Source: Moraxellaceae bacterium
GTDB lineage: Bacteria; Pseudomonadota; Gammaproteobacteria; Pseudomonadales; Moraxellaceae
Assembly: GCA_004173455.1 (NCBI GenBank)
Contig: SECL01000033.1
Span: 1-35,285, forward strand
Length of the DNA: 35,285 nt
Reading direction: 5' to 3'
The notes beneath the pieces were generated by a model. That model made no database searches. It saw only the letters and a list, made by a program, of their open reading frames with translations, and was not told where the DNA came from. This document shows positions 19,975 through 27,218 of the stretch, one piece after another; the first letter of the stretch is position 1, and each line of letters begins with the position of its first letter. Position numbers and translations under genes: made by a program.

Positions 19975-21468
19975 ATGCGTTTAACAGGGTCAACTTATGG
20001 TCGGGGACTGGCGCTTGGTGCGCTGGCTCTGGCACTGGCAGGCTGTCAAAACCTGCGTGGACCTGAGCCGGATTCTTCGGTTGCTGTTCCTACGGTATAC
20101 CAGAACCTGCCGGATGGTTATGAAGGTGCCAATGGCCCTACCATTGCAGCGCAGGGCTGGCAGGAATTTTTTAGTGATAGCCACTTGCATCAGCTCATTA
20201 CACTCGGGCTTGCCAATAACCGGGACTTGCGTACTACCGTGCTGAATATTGAACGGGCACGGCAGCAATACCGGATTAGTGACAATGCCCTATTGCCAAC
20301 GGTTAATGTCTCAGCTGGGGCAAACCGCCAGCAAACCATTCAGACCAATGATCCCTATACCAACTATTCGGTGGGTCTTGGGGTCACGGCGTATGAGCTG
20401 GACTTTTTTGGTCGGGTACGTAACCTGCGTGATGCTGCGCTAGATACATTTTTGGCCACCCGCAGCGCCCGTGATGCCACGCAAATTAGCCTAATTGGCC
20501 AAATTGCACAGGCATGGACGGCGATTTCCTATGACATGGCGCAGTTACGGCTGGCCGAGCAAACCCTCAAGGCACAGGAAGAAGCCTATCGGCTGAACAA
20601 CCGCCGCTTTGAGGTGGGCATTGATAGTGAAGTCACCGTGCGTCAAGCGCAAATCAGCGTGGAAACAGCGCGTAATGACGTGGCAGCGTTCAAGACCCAG
20701 ATTGCACAGGATCGTAACTTGCTAGAATTGCTGGTAGGTCAGGCCATTCCAGCGGACTTGATGCCGACCACGCAGATTAGCCAGATTACCCGCAATACAG
20801 TTCTGGGTGCAGGTCTGCCCAGTGATTTACTACAAAACCGTCCTGATATTAGCAATGCTGAATATCAGCTTCGGGCAGCGGGTGGCAATCTGGGCGCAGC
20901 ACGGGCACGGTTATACCCCAGCATTAGCCTGACGGGTTCTGCCGGTTTGGCCAGTACTGATTTGTCTGACCTGTTTAAAAATGGCGCGTTTGTGTGGAGC
21001 ATTGGCCCACAACTGGACTTGCCCATTTTTGATGCCGGAACACGTCGTGCCAATGTCAAAATTGCTGAAGTGGATCAGGATATTGCCTTAAACAACTACG
21101 AAAAATCGGTGCAAACTGCGTTTCGTGAAGTTAAGGATGTACTGGCCACCCGCGCGACCATCAATGATCGCCTGAGTGCGCAAACCCGATTGGTGGATGC
21201 AACCAATACCAACTATCGCCTGTCCAATGCCCGCTTTAGAGCCGGTATTGACAACTACCTGACTGTACTAGATGCCCAGCGTAGCCAGTATGCCGCGCAG
21301 CAAGCCTTACTGTCCTTGCAGCAGGCCAATCTCAATAGCCAGATTAATCTGTACAAGGTTCTGGGTGGTGGTATTCAGGCATTTTCAGGTGCAAATGGTA
21401 ACACGGCAGCACCCGTATCGACTGATTCGGTAAGCAGTCCTGTCAACAATGCGACCACTACACCGTAG
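19975..21468 (+). CDS. adeK: RND efflux outer-membrane channel lipoprotein (AdeK/OprM-like)
   Basis: A TolC-like outer-membrane factor. The protein has 497 residues with a lipoprotein signal (ALALAGC, Cys 24). Two outer-membrane-efflux repeats are visible: the first around NRDLRTTVLNIERARQQYR to RRFEVGIDSEVTVRQAQ, the second around AEYQLRAAGGNLGAARARLYPS to ARFRAGIDNYLTVLDAQRS. This internal duplication is the family pattern. The start lies 2 bases after the pump stop with GGAG upstream. The C-terminal 35 residues are Ser/Thr/Asn/Pro-rich. It is the last gene of the operon and is followed by a strong terminator. Confidence 0.94.
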   Translation: MRLTGSTYGRGLALGALALALAGCQNLRGPEPDSSVAVPTVYQNLPDGYEGANGPTIAAQGWQEFFSDSHLHQLITLGLANNRDLRTTVLNIERARQQYRISDNALLPTVNVSAGANRQQTIQTNDPYTNYSVGLGVTAYELDFFGRVRNLRDAALDTFLATRSARDATQISLIGQIAQAWTAISYDMAQLRLAEQTLKAQEEAYRLNNRRFEVGIDSEVTVRQAQISVETARNDVAAFKTQIAQDRNLLELLVGQAIPADLMPTTQISQITRNTVLGAGLPSDLLQNRPDISNAEYQLRAAGGNLGAARARLYPSISLTGSAGLASTDLSDLFKNGAFVWSIGPQLDLPIFDAGTRRANVKIAEVDQDIALNNYEKSVQTAFREVKDVLATRATINDRLSAQTRLVDATNTNYRLSNARFRAGIDNYLTVLDAQRSQYAAQQALLSLQQANLNSQINLYKVLGGGIQAFSGANGNTAAPVSTDSVSSPVNNATTTP

Positions 21469-21792
21469 TAGCCAATCGTGGTATAGAATTATGGCGTAAA
21501 ATCATGGTGTAAAAATAACACCTTGAAAAAACGGAGCACCATGCTCCGTTTTTTTGTACTTTCATTTTTGGCATGTGCTTGAGAAAAGTTTGAGCTTGTT
21601 TGTAAAGTACTTTTCAATAGTATTGCTTTTACATGGCTAGGCGTTAACAAGGCTAACAAGCTGGGATTTTTATTGTTTTGATCAGCTTATTGTTGATCCG
21701 GTTCATGCTGATAAGATAGTTGTGTATCAACCATGACTGACAGTTTTTTATAAATCAATCAAGTTGTAGACCACTTCATGCTGGTCATGCAA
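21469..21792. other. gap between the efflux operon and the zinc-ribbon gene
   Basis: Apart from the terminator at 21526-21555 this roughly 320-base AT-rich stretch shows no credible gene. GACCA and TGGTC arms just downstream of the minus-strand zinc-ribbon gene could form a hairpin, but no U-tract follows. Confidence 0.5.
21526..21555 (+). terminator. rho-independent terminator of the efflux operon
   Basis: An 8-bp stem (ACGGAGCA at 21531-21538, TGCTCCGT at 21542-21549) with a 3-nt loop is flanked by an A-run and T6. It lies 58 bases past the channel stop. Confidence 0.9.
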
Positions 21793-21981
21793 TTAGCGCC
21801 CCTGAAACCACGCCATTGGTTTTTTAAGCTTATCGGAAAAAGTCGCATGACGATATTTCCATGCGTCCTGCTCACAGCGCCGACATAGGGGAAAATCTGA
21901 TTTGCCCTGCTTCGGATAAAGCACTGTGTTGTAATTACAATGACGGCAGACAATTTTTAAAGGCAGCACTGGAAATACCAT
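21793..21981 (-). CDS. small zinc-ribbon-like protein
   Basis: A 62-residue protein with two CxxC pairs 20 residues apart (CRHCNY near 12-17 and CRRCEQD near 33-39) and otherwise basic and aromatic residues (DAWKYRH, KPMAWFQGR). Paired CxxC knuckles at this spacing suggest one bound zinc ion. I do not recognise a named family. AAGGA lies upstream of the ATG, although only about two bases away; a GTG at residue 5 is another possible start. It lies between the efflux operon and the ectoine cluster on the minus strand, about 500 bases downstream of ectD, so it is probably its own unit. The cysteine pattern in a sensible frame is the main reason for calling it. Confidence 0.6.
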   Translation of the reverse strand: MVFPVLPLKIVCRHCNYNTVLYPKQGKSDFPLCRRCEQDAWKYRHATFSDKLKKPMAWFQGR

Positions 21982-22437
21982 TTTCCTTACACTCTTTATT
22001 TAGGACTCAAATTAGCCCGCATACCGTGATAGCAGTCACTTCATGCTTGCTATTGTTTAGACTGAAATCAAACTCAGGAGGGTTGGGCACAGCCCATATC
22101 ACGAGGTCAAATTATCTTCAGCGCACGTCGACCCTGTTTGGCTTCATTTGGTAAGAACACGTGATGATGAAACCACTGACCGGCTCTAAATACAAATTTA
22201 CTTAAAATTTTTTCTTTAATCAATACCAAAAGATACAAAAGCTAACGTAACGGATGATTGATAAGCTATTTAGTATACAAATGTATTTTTATGTAAATTA
22301 ATTTTTAATTCAATGTTAAATTTTTCTTATAAATCATAGTGTTTTGGCTAAGCTGTCCAGCTTTTTTCAACCTTGTGAATTCTAAATTTTTTAAAATTTG
22401 CAGTTGCTATGTTTTTATCATGGATTGCTTTGAGACA
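21982..22437. other. AT-rich gap downstream of the ectoine cluster
   Basis: No credible gene is present. A 97-codon plus-strand frame at 21861-22154 is mostly antisense to the zinc-ribbon gene and looks spurious. From about 22160 the base composition becomes very AT-rich. A short terminator-like hairpin (AAGCT at 22350-22354, AGCTT at 22359-22363, then T's) is visible on the plus strand without an obvious gene to end. Confidence 0.5.
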
Positions 22438-22468
22438 GGTTATTCGGCTATAGCCTACCCGAATAACC
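22438..22468 (-). terminator. inverted repeat after ectD, possible transcript end
   Basis: Perfect 10-bp arms (GGTTATTCGG at 22438-22447, CCGAATAACC at 22459-22468) are separated by 11 bases, 16 bases past the ectD stop. The spacer also contains part of a second palindrome, GGCTATAGCC (22446-22455). No U-run follows on the minus strand, so it may be a 3' stabilising hairpin rather than an intrinsic terminator. Confidence 0.45.
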
Positions 22469-22484
22469 CGCTTAAATTTACCAA

Positions 22485-23393
22485 TCAACCCATCAGCAAA
22501 TGACCCGGCTGCAAGGGCGTAATGCCTTCGCGGGTGGCCACAAATTCTGGCCGTGGGCTTAGGTCACCCAGCGGTTGTTGCAACTGGTTGTGAATACTGT
22601 TGTAGACAAAAAAAGCATTGCTGCGCGAATACGGCGTAATGTTGCTGTTGGAACCATGCATCAGGTTGCAATCAAAGAAAATTACGCTGCCTGCCTTGCC
22701 GGTACAGGAATGAATCCCGCCAATATCCGCCAGATATTGTAAAAGGATCGCATCAGGCACACCGTATTCCTGTTTTTTGAGTGATTTTTTATAGTGCTCA
22801 TCCGGTGTTTCACCCTGACAGGACACGTAATGCTGGTGCGAACCGGGAATGACCAGCAATGGGCCGTTATGCTCGTCATTGTCAGTCAGCAATATCGAGC
22901 AACTCAGGGCGCGCATATTGGGCATGCCATCTTCACTGTGCCAAGTTTCAAAATCCGAGTGCCAGTAGAATTCCTTGCCATGCAACCCGGGCTTATAATT
23001 AATACGCGACTGATGCACGTAGACTTCGCTGCCCAGTAATTCACGTGCGACATTGAGCACCCGCGCATCACTCACCAGACTGGCAAAAATATCACTCAAG
23101 CGATGTACATTAAAAATCGAACGCACTTGCTGACTGCTACGTTCGGTAATGGCCTCAGGACGGTTTTGCTGCGCGTAGTCATGGCGCATGTCCTGCAAAT
23201 GATTGAGTAACAGGCTCACTTCATCGCTGTTAAACAGGTCATCAATCTGCAAAAAACCCTGGGTCTGGTAATTTTGTTTTTGCCGGTCGCTCAACTGCTG
23301 CACAGGCGGTTCGGTATATACGACCGGATCCTGACGGGCGACAATCCCCGCACTGCTGTTGGTGCGGGTCAAATAAGGATTATTCAGTTGCAT
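22485..23393 (-). CDS. ectD: ectoine hydroxylase
   Basis: A non-haem Fe(II)/2-oxoglutarate dioxygenase that converts ectoine to 5-hydroxyectoine. The 302-residue length is normal. The iron ligands are visible as His145 and Asp147 in FYWHSDFETWHSEDGMP, the EctD signature, and His246 in LMHGSNSN; the 2-oxoglutarate-binding Arg is probably in TPYSRSNAFF. It is the last gene of the ectABCD cluster, 64 bases after ectC, and so gives the cell the hydroxylated solute as well as ectoine. The hydroxylated form is generally linked to heat and desiccation protection. Confidence 0.95.
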   Translation of the reverse strand: MQLNNPYLTRTNSSAGIVARQDPVVYTEPPVQQLSDRQKQNYQTQGFLQIDDLFNSDEVSLLLNHLQDMRHDYAQQNRPEAITERSSQQVRSIFNVHRLSDIFASLVSDARVLNVARELLGSEVYVHQSRINYKPGLHGKEFYWHSDFETWHSEDGMPNMRALSCSILLTDNDEHNGPLLVIPGSHQHYVSCQGETPDEHYKKSLKKQEYGVPDAILLQYLADIGGIHSCTGKAGSVIFFDCNLMHGSNSNITPYSRSNAFFVYNSIHNQLQQPLGDLSPRPEFVATREGITPLQPGHLLMG

Positions 23394-23457
23394 AAACGCT
23401 GCATCTCCTGATTATTCTGGCGTGATGAATTACAAACGCTGAGGCGTGGACACAGGC

Positions 23458-23865
23458 TTAAACCTGTGCCGTCCGCATTTGCTCCGGTGTGGCATACACG
23501 CCATCTTCATCATGCACTTCGGTACCCACCAAAGGCGGATTAAAGGTACAGATCAGCTTCAAGTCCGCCGTGGTGGCGCGCAAATAGTGGTTGTCGTGCT
23601 TGTTTAGCGCGTACAGGGTGCCGGGGACAATTTTAAAAATCTCACCGGTTTCAATCAGCTCTACCTCGCCCTCACCGCCAACGCAATACACGGCTTCCAG
23701 ATGGTTTTTGTACCAGATATGGGTTTGGGTGCCGGCAAAAATAGTGGTTTCATGCATGGAAAAGCCCATGCCATCTTCTTCGAGCAACAGGCGACGGCTG
23801 GCCCAGGTTTCGGTTTGTACATCACGCGATGTATTCAAAATATCCTGTAAGCGACGAACGATCAT
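23458..23865 (-). CDS. ectC: L-ectoine synthase
   Basis: A cupin-fold enzyme that cyclises N-gamma-acetyl-2,4-diaminobutyrate to ectoine. The protein has 135 residues and starts [16 protein letters not shown], as usual for EctC. Family landmarks are [18 protein letters not shown], the cupin strand [21 protein letters not shown] and the [12 protein letters not shown] segment. Its ATG overlaps the ectB stop by four bases (23862-23865), indicating translational coupling. Confidence 0.97.
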   Translation of the reverse strand: MIVRRLQDILNTSRDVQTETWASRRLLLEEDGMGFSMHETTIFAGTQTHIWYKNHLEAVYCVGGEGEVELIETGEIFKIVPGTLYALNKHDNHYLRATTADLKLICTFNPPLVGTEVHDEDGVYATPEQMRTAQV

Positions 23866-25184
23866 GCACGAGCCTCCTGTACAGCAGCTTTAGTGGTTTT
23901 TGGGGTTAATGGCAGTTCTGCGGTTTGTTCATGTTGCTGCACGATGCTGGCAATGGATTTGGACAGCAGCTCAAGTCCTTTTTCCAGTTGTTCCACTTCA
24001 ATGGTGAGTGGTGGCAGCAATTTGACCACTTCACCCAGACTGCCTGAGGTTTCAATAATCAGACCCAGCTCAAACGCCTTGCTGGTGACTGCATCGGCCC
24101 ATTCAGGATTGGCAAACACGATGCCTTGCATCATGCCGCGACCACGCTGTTTGAGGCCAGCCTGCGGATATTGCGCGACCATATCTAACAGATGCTTTTT
24201 AATCAGCTCGCCTTTTTGGGCAATCTCTTGTGCAAAGGCATCATCTTTCCAGAAATGCTGAATGGCAGAGGTAGCAGTCACAAAAGCCAGATTGTTGCCC
24301 CGGAACGTGCCGTTGTGCTGTCCCGGTTTCCAGTTATCCAGTTCTGGTTTCATCAGTACCAGTGACATGGGCAGCCCAAAACCGGACAGGGATTTGGATA
24401 GGGTGACGATATCGGGCTTGATTCCCGCACGCTCAAAACTAAAGAACGTTCCGGTACGCCCGCAGCCTGCCTGAATATCATCGACAATCAATAGGATTTC
24501 AAAACGCACACACAGCGCCGCTAACCGTTTAAGCCAGTTTAGGCTGGCCGTATTTAAGCCCCCCTCACCCTGCACACATTCCACAATGATGGCGGCTGGT
24601 AAATCTACGCCACTACTGCGGTCAGCCAGCAGCTTTTCCAGCATCGCAATGGTATCTACATCTTCACCAAAATAACCAGCATAGGCCGCATGATGAACAT
24701 CCGACAGATTAACGCCAGCAGCTTCACGGAACTTCTGGTTGCCAGTAAGTGCCAGTGATCCCAGACTTACCCCATGAAAACCATTGGTAAAGGCAATCAC
24801 ATTGCTACGGCCTGTATTGTTGCGCGCCAGCTTAATGGCCGCTTCGACCGCGTTTGTTCCGGTTGGGCCAGTAAACTGGATTTTATAATCGAGCTTACGC
24901 GGTTTTAAAATGTGCGCTTCAAAGGTCTGCATAAACTCTTTCTTGGCTTGGGTAGCCATGTCCAGACCATGCACTACGCCATCGTCCAGCATGTATTCAA
25001 TCACGCTTTTTTTCAGGATTGGATGATTGTGGCCATAATTGAGTGAGCCGGCACCCGCTAGAAAATCAATGTACTGTCGGCCATCTTCATTGATCAGCAA
25101 GGCATTTTTGGCAGAACAAAATACAGTGGGAAACGAACGGACATAGCCACGCACTTCAGATTCAAGGCGATTAAAAATATTCAT
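23862..25184 (-). CDS. ectB: diaminobutyrate-2-oxoglutarate transaminase
   Basis: A PLP enzyme that makes L-2,4-diaminobutyrate from aspartate-semialdehyde with glutamate as donor, the first committed step to ectoine. It has 440 residues from the ATG at 25184, which has GGAG six bases upstream; the ATG at 25196 lacks a ribosome-binding site. The PLP lysine is Lys264 in [10 protein letters not shown], with [11 protein letters not shown] (235-245) ahead of it. [11 protein letters not shown] (106-116) binds the cofactor phosphate. The C-terminal 20 residues form an Ala/Thr/Lys-rich tail. No ectoine-specific aspartokinase (ask) gene lies in the cluster, so the semialdehyde must come from the general pathway. 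Confidence 0.96.
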   Translation of the reverse strand: MNIFNRLESEVRGYVRSFPTVFCSAKNALLINEDGRQYIDFLAGAGSLNYGHNHPILKKSVIEYMLDDGVVHGLDMATQAKKEFMQTFEAHILKPRKLDYKIQFTGPTGTNAVEAAIKLARNNTGRSNVIAFTNGFHGVSLGSLALTGNQKFREAAGVNLSDVHHAAYAGYFGEDVDTIAMLEKLLADRSSGVDLPAAIIVECVQGEGGLNTASLNWLKRLAALCVRFEILLIVDDIQAGCGRTGTFFSFERAGIKPDIVTLSKSLSGFGLPMSLVLMKPELDNWKPGQHNGTFRGNNLAFVTATSAIQHFWKDDAFAQEIAQKGELIKKHLLDMVAQYPQAGLKQRGRGMMQGIVFANPEWADAVTSKAFELGLIIETSGSLGEVVKLLPPLTIEVEQLEKGLELLSKSIASIVQQHEQTAELPLTPKTTKAAVQEARA

Positions 25185-25298
25185 AAATGACTCCATCAGG
25201 TTTTTTTAAAAATTGGCTTACGATAATTTGCAATAAAAAGGTCACTTCACGGTTTTCATTCAGGTTGCACCGCATCAACGCTGGCAAGGCAATAGTTC

Positions 25299-25925
25299 TT
25301 ACCATTGCCATGCGCCAATCCGGTATAAGTCCTCGGCTTCATGCGCTTCTGCGCCTTGCAGTTCTATGTCGTGATGCGTAAACGAATTAGACGAATCCGC
25401 TGTATGCTCTGGCATGGCGATGGGTTGCATTTCTTGCGCAGAAAACAGTGAATGTTGCTGGCAATCTACTTGGTGGCGCTGCGCAAAACGGCGAAACAGG
25501 CGCTGCGATGCCATGTTACCCGGTGAAATGGTGGTTTCCAGAAAGTGCAAGTTATTCTGTTGCAACGCATAACGCGCCACGTGATCCAACAAGGCTGAGC
25601 CAAGGCCACTGCCCTGCTGATTGGGTGCAATGGCGATTTGCCATAAAAAATAAGTATCGGGCTGGGTAGGCTTGATATAACCGGTCACTGCCCCACATAG
25701 CTGTCCATCGCGGATCGCCACAAAGCAGGTTGAAGCATGATGCAAGGCCAGCAAGGCATAGGCATACAGCGAATTGACATCGAGCGGTGGACAAGCACAA
25801 ATCAGTGCATGCAGGGCGCGGGCGTCTGCACGTTGCAATGGACGAATATGAACAGACGCTGTCGTGCTGGACTGGTCTTGCTGAAGCGCTGCGTCAGATG
25901 GCAGCATAGATACTGATGTGTCCAC
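25299..25925 (-). CDS. ectA: L-2,4-diaminobutyric acid acetyltransferase
   Basis: A GNAT-fold enzyme that acetylates diaminobutyrate with acetyl-CoA, the second step of ectoine synthesis. The GNAT core starts near VHIRPLQRADA; acetyl-CoA contacts are in WQIAIAPNQQGSGLGSALLDHV (motif A with the Q-x-x-G-x-G/A type loop), and the C-terminus ends in an EctA-like HEAEDLYRIG. I chose the GTG at 25925 (208 residues) because AAGGA lies six bases upstream; an ATG at 25946 would add seven residues but has no ribosome-binding site. The roughly 25 residues before the core are Ser/Gln/Asp-rich and probably disordered. There are 114 bases before ectB. Confidence 0.92.
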   Translation of the reverse strand: MDTSVSMLPSDAALQQDQSSTTASVHIRPLQRADARALHALICACPPLDVNSLYAYALLALHHASTCFVAIRDGQLCGAVTGYIKPTQPDTYFLWQIAIAPNQQGSGLGSALLDHVARYALQQNNLHFLETTISPGNMASQRLFRRFAQRHQVDCQQHSLFSAQEMQPIAMPEHTADSSNSFTHHDIELQGAEAHEAEDLYRIGAWQW

Positions 25926-26060
25926 TCTATTTCCTTGTCTTGGCATGGCTGCAACCGCATTGGCACAACCATGGATGGATATAAAGTGGAATCAGGAATG
26001 ACAGGCTAACAAGCCACGCAATAAACAAGTTATGCAAAAACAAGCTAAGCACTAAATGAA

Positions 26061-26112
26061 TAAAGCAACAAACAAAACAACAAATAAGGCAACAATCAAA
26101 TAAAGCAAATGA
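26061..26112 (-). other. low-complexity CAA-rich tract in the ectA leader
   Basis: The plus strand is almost pure A and C with repeats of the type GCAACAAA and AACAACAAA. The ectA transcript would therefore carry a U/G-rich leader with repeated UUGUU units. A TATACC (minus, 26113-26118) next to it could be a -10 box for ectA, but there is no convincing -35. A largely unstructured leader is inference. Confidence 0.4.
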
Positions 26113-26152
26113 GGTATAGCATTGAAATCAGGTGATGACATTTTACCCGGCT

Positions 26153-26596
26153 TTAAATATCCGGTGTTGGCACCTTGGCTTCGAGCAATTCGGTAAAACG
26201 TTCCAGCGTGACCATCAAGGTAGTGCGCTCCTCGGCAGACAGCATTTGTAGCGCCACTGAAAAGCCTTCCGGCAAGGCAGAGGGCGACAATGCCAGCAAC
26301 TCATGGCCTTTGTCAGTCAAGTTCACATAGACCTGACGCCGATCCTGAGTGGCTCGGGCACGCTGTACCAGTCCTTTTTCCTCAAGCCGGTCTACAATAC
26401 CTACCACCGTACTGGGACTTAAATAAATTGCCTTGCCAATGGCCGACTGGGTGCAAGCGCCCATTTCAGCAATTGTAAGCAAGGCAACCAGTTGCGGCGT
26501 GGTGACCTGATAACGCTGTACCAGCCGTTTTGAATACAGCTCAACACACTGCTCAATTCGGCGTACACTTTGTAAAATGCGGACAGCATCATTCAT
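26153..26596 (-). CDS. MarR-family regulator upstream of ectABCD (EctR-like)
   Basis: The protein has 147 residues, normal for MarR proteins. The winged helix-turn-helix is clear: VTTPQLVALLTIAE, then CTQSAIGKAIYLSPSTVVGIVDRLEEKGLV, with the wing RARATQDRRQVYVNLTDKG. MarR-type EctR proteins encoded beside ect genes repress them in salt-tolerant methylotrophs, and this gene sits 227 bases upstream of ectA on the same strand, so the same role is likely. The open frame allows a TTG at 26605; I chose the ATG at 26596. Neither has a strong ribosome-binding site. Confidence 0.88.
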   Translation of the reverse strand: MNDAVRILQSVRRIEQCVELYSKRLVQRYQVTTPQLVALLTIAEMGACTQSAIGKAIYLSPSTVVGIVDRLEEKGLVQRARATQDRRQVYVNLTDKGHELLALSPSALPEGFSVALQMLSAEERTTLMVTLERFTELLEAKVPTPDI

Positions 26597-26823
26597 GTTG
26601 GGCAATACAGAAAAAAGAACCGTGTCATTTTACGCTGATTACCCGCGGCTGTCCTGTAGTTTCAGTCAAATCCCCTGCGACCTGCATCAACCCTGCAGAA
26701 CCCAGAAACGCACTAGCAATAATTTCAAATTAAAATCAAACACCTGTACAAAGTATCATGCCTGAATCTGCACTCTCATTTACTTGCCTATGTTGTCAAT
26801 CCTGACCCCATTGAAGTGGGCAA

Positions 26824-26852
26824 AGTATAAACAGGCATTCGTTACAGATCAA
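26824..26852 (-). promoter_or_regulatory. candidate promoter for the ectR-like gene
   Basis: On the minus strand, TTGATC (26847-26852) and TATACT (26824-26829) are 17 bases apart, matching consensus at four and five of six positions. The implied start near 26816 leaves a leader of about 220 bases before the regulator. Confidence 0.45.
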
Positions 26853-26868
26853 ATCAGTTCAATAATAT

Positions 26869-26886
26869 TAGTTTGATATCAAACTA
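26869..26886. promoter_or_regulatory. 18-bp perfect palindrome, MarR-type operator
   Basis: TAGTTTGATATCAAACTA is a perfect palindrome. Its core TTTGATATCAAA has the length and shape of operators bound by MarR-family dimers. It lies 17 bases upstream of the candidate -35 box of the EctR-like gene and is surrounded by AT-rich DNA. Binding by the neighbouring regulator is inferred from position and shape only. Confidence 0.55.
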
Positions 26887-27218
26887 TTTATAAAATTATT
26901 TTATTCAAAAATTTATTTAAAATCAGTCATATAAATTCTTATGTTTTTTTGTGTAATTTATGCTCAAATCTAGGAGTAATGTAGGCATAACCGAAAACAG
27001 ATGGGTTACAAAAATTGGCTTAATTGCCCGATTGTTGTGGCATATTTGGTCAATACAGGGTATGTATGGTCAAGTGTATAGCGTGCTCAATTCGTATCAT
27101 TGCGGGCAAAGCCAGACTCACTCATATCAGGATTTTGAGTACAGGTGCTTGGGGATTACCCCTATAAAATCCTGCTGATCAGCAAAAAATGTGGTTAAAA
27201 AATTAAGGGAAATAAACA

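Larger units (their letters stand above)
26597..27218. other. long divergent control region between ectR-like gene and glpD
   Basis: About 620 bases separate the divergent regulator and glpD. It holds a minus-strand promoter candidate and an MarR-type palindrome (listed separately), and a 12-bp palindrome TGCTGATCAGCA (27173-27184) shortly before the glpD ribosome-binding site, next to GGGG/CCCC arms. A 72-codon plus-strand frame at 26960-27178 has no family and no ribosome-binding site and is not called. Confidence 0.5.

Noticed and set aside
21861-22154. 97-codon plus-strand frame
   Set aside because: It is largely antisense to the cysteine-paired small gene, has no ribosome-binding site and resembles no family.
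22350-22367. Terminator-like hairpin as evidence for a small RNA
   Set aside because: The stem is only 5 bp and no promoter with proper spacing was found upstream.
26960-27178. 72-codon plus-strand frame upstream of glpD
   Set aside because: No ribosome-binding site, no recognisable domain, and it lies in a region that looks regulatory.
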